Origin: Streptomyces albicerus
GTDB lineage: Bacteria > Actinomycetota > Actinomycetes > Streptomycetales > Streptomycetaceae
Direction: 5' to 3'
DNA length: 64,000 nt
Assembly (NCBI RefSeq): GCF_008905045.1
Contig: NZ_VWMY01000053.1
Location: forward strand, 1-64,000
The position numbers and the translations under genes are program-made. The notes beneath the pieces are model-generated. The model saw nothing but the letters and a program-made list of their open reading frames with translations, was not told the origin of the DNA and did not search any database. Shown here piece by piece: positions 63,901 to 64,000 of the stretch (position 1 is the stretch's first letter; every line of letters starts with the position of its first letter).

Positions 63901-64000
63901 ATGTCCCAGTCGAGCGGATTCACCGTCGTCGAGTCGAACCTCTTCGAGAGGTGCGACGGCGATCCGGAGATCGTCTCCGTCAAGAGCAACGACAACATCG
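60940..64000 (+). CDS. Giant multidomain alginate lyase (CBM32-PL7-GH16-like-CBM32-PL6), 3' end missing
   Basis: Secreted enzyme, 1,020 residues in the window and open at the end. Signal peptide 1-27; F5/8C-type CBM32 about 31-158; Gly linker; PL7 167-387 with RSELREM (236-242), QIH (281-283) and YFKAGAYTQ (353-361); Gly/Asp linker; GH16-like 410-643 with EYDWVE (E530, D532, E535); Thr-Asp-Pro linker; second CBM32 666-788; linker; PL6 from about 809 with NEMEAVRVG and EIVSVKSN (Lys1015). The catalytic Arg of PL6 lies past the end. PL7 and PL6 together suggest attack on both mannuronate and guluronate blocks. Start ATG 60940, GAGG just before. Confidence 0.9.
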   Translation, partial: MRRMFHALLVGAVAVGVSGVFHPVASAADTSQLEVKSVTASPDDGNVPANTLDNNLSTRWSSEGDGAWIRYDLGSAQTVGSVSVAWHQGNSRKNTFDVQLSADGSSWTTVLNRKASSGTTLEQQNHDFADASARYVRIVGHGNTVNDWTSITETDINGADGGGGGGSCAYPADVLDLTNWYIGLPVGKEESPTNVYQPELATYANDPWFTTADDCATVRFRAPVNGVTTSGSKYPRSELREMTDSGETKASWSSTSGTHTMVIDQAITDLPKKTPNVVAGQIHGGSDDLSVFRLEGTKLYVTDGDEKHHKLVTENYQLGTRFQAKFVVSDGKIKAYYNGVLQTTLSKNFSGAYFKAGAYTQANCDNSDPCSADNYGQVKIYGLNVTHGNGNGGGDGGDGGSGGDGDSTEAAKRHGWGTPLPISDEFDYTGPVNPAKWDVPSGSVGGTAQCWEGHGKNGRRCGKNSTVADGMMTMRGEANGDTGWIRQHEATQYGRWEIRSRSRNTGSEGGLYHPLHLIWPTDGNRLENGEYDWVENSDPESQCLAAFLHYPKSPSDEKEHPELCPMDMTQWHNFAFEWTPKALVGYVDGVEWFRRADGANADRGNIQDMPLGNLVIQLDNFTGDSGLRPAVFEVDWVRTYDIEPAGEDPTDPTDPGGDSPVQVTGVTASPDDGNVPANTLDNNLSTRWSSQGDGAWIRYDLGSAQTVGSTSVAWHQGNSRKNTFDVQLSDDGSSWKTVLARKTSSGSTLEQQKYDFADTSARYVRIVGHGTTVNDWTSITETDIYGADEGGDGGGDPTDPTDPTDPPPVRTVRVADSTALKSAFGDARPGDRIVLADGTYSIGKMTGKNGTAAQPITVVAENRGKAVIGDGQLEVANSSYVTFQGLKFTNSNTLKITSSNNVRLTRNHFRLTEESSLKWVIIQGENSHHNRIDHNLFEEKHQTGNFITIDGFEKQQSQHDRIDHNHFRDIGPRAENEMEAVRVGWSGMSQSSGFTVVESNLFERCDGDPEIVSVKSNDNI
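61051..61420 (+). repeat. Intragenic duplication, copy 1 (CBM32)
   Basis: 370 bases nearly identical, without gaps, to 62935-63304 (offset exactly 1884). Most differences are single silent or conservative substitutions. Encodes the first CBM32. Confidence 0.93.
62935..63304 (+). repeat. Intragenic duplication, copy 2 (CBM32)
   Basis: Second copy of the CBM32-coding segment, placed before the PL6 domain. The low divergence points to recent duplication or gene conversion. Confidence 0.93.

Overview
The window is high-GC chromosomal DNA from a Streptomyces-type actinomycete. The evidence is frequent GTG/TTG starts, long spurious antisense frames, Ala/Arg/Gly-rich proteins, many MocR, Lrp, GntR, PadR and ECF41 regulators, a Tat-exported PhoD, and an intergenic element (GGGGCGCGGGGAACTG type) that recurs in Streptomyces. 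No rRNA, tRNA, CRISPR array or intact transposase was found. The species cannot be named from this sequence.

Layout. 0-2.6 kb is a worn accessory stretch with two related exported proteins (one with a damaged lipobox) and decayed small genes. 2.7-10 kb holds purB and mug, an ABC exporter divergent from a two-component system, and a ROK regulator. 10-24.7 kb has a GntR regulator, an ECF41 sigma factor opposite an alpha/beta hydrolase, an EamA exporter opposite a MocR regulator, phoD, a SWIM/DUF6493 pair, a membrane ACT-GNAT protein, and a trans-sulfuration enzyme opposite an Lrp regulator. 25-36.4 kb has a DUF885 peptidase, an SDR, an orphan Imm21 protein, rhodanese with a second Lrp regulator, sbcCD, an IMPACT protein and a CysRS-like/SixA pair. 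36.4-39.5 kb is a vitamin B12 ABC importer under a cobalamin riboswitch. 39.7-45.9 kb carries a CoA-binding protein, an AraC/VOC pair, furA-katG, and a PadR/membrane-protein pair.

46-55 kb is a signalling island: two transmembrane Ser/Thr kinases with unusual catalytic motifs (HCD and DYG), an FHA protein, a lipoprotein, a large membrane protein and an MHYT sensor. 55.7-60.6 kb has an ArsR regulator opposite a His-rich CDF metal transporter, YbaK, an XRE-cupin regulator opposite a C-terminally truncated EamA exporter with an 18-bp palindrome between them, and small proteins.

The most notable object is the last gene, 60940 to beyond the window end. It encodes one secreted polypeptide that joins CBM32, a PL7 alginate lyase, a GH16-like domain, a second nearly identical CBM32, and a PL6 alginate lyase. 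Two reverse-complementary palindromic sites lie upstream. This is a candidate single-chain alginate-degrading machine.

A recurring theme is putative operator palindromes between regulators and their divergent targets (12220, 45923, 58513, 60300, 60696/60792), and hexanucleotide or minisatellite repeats inside or just after coding regions.
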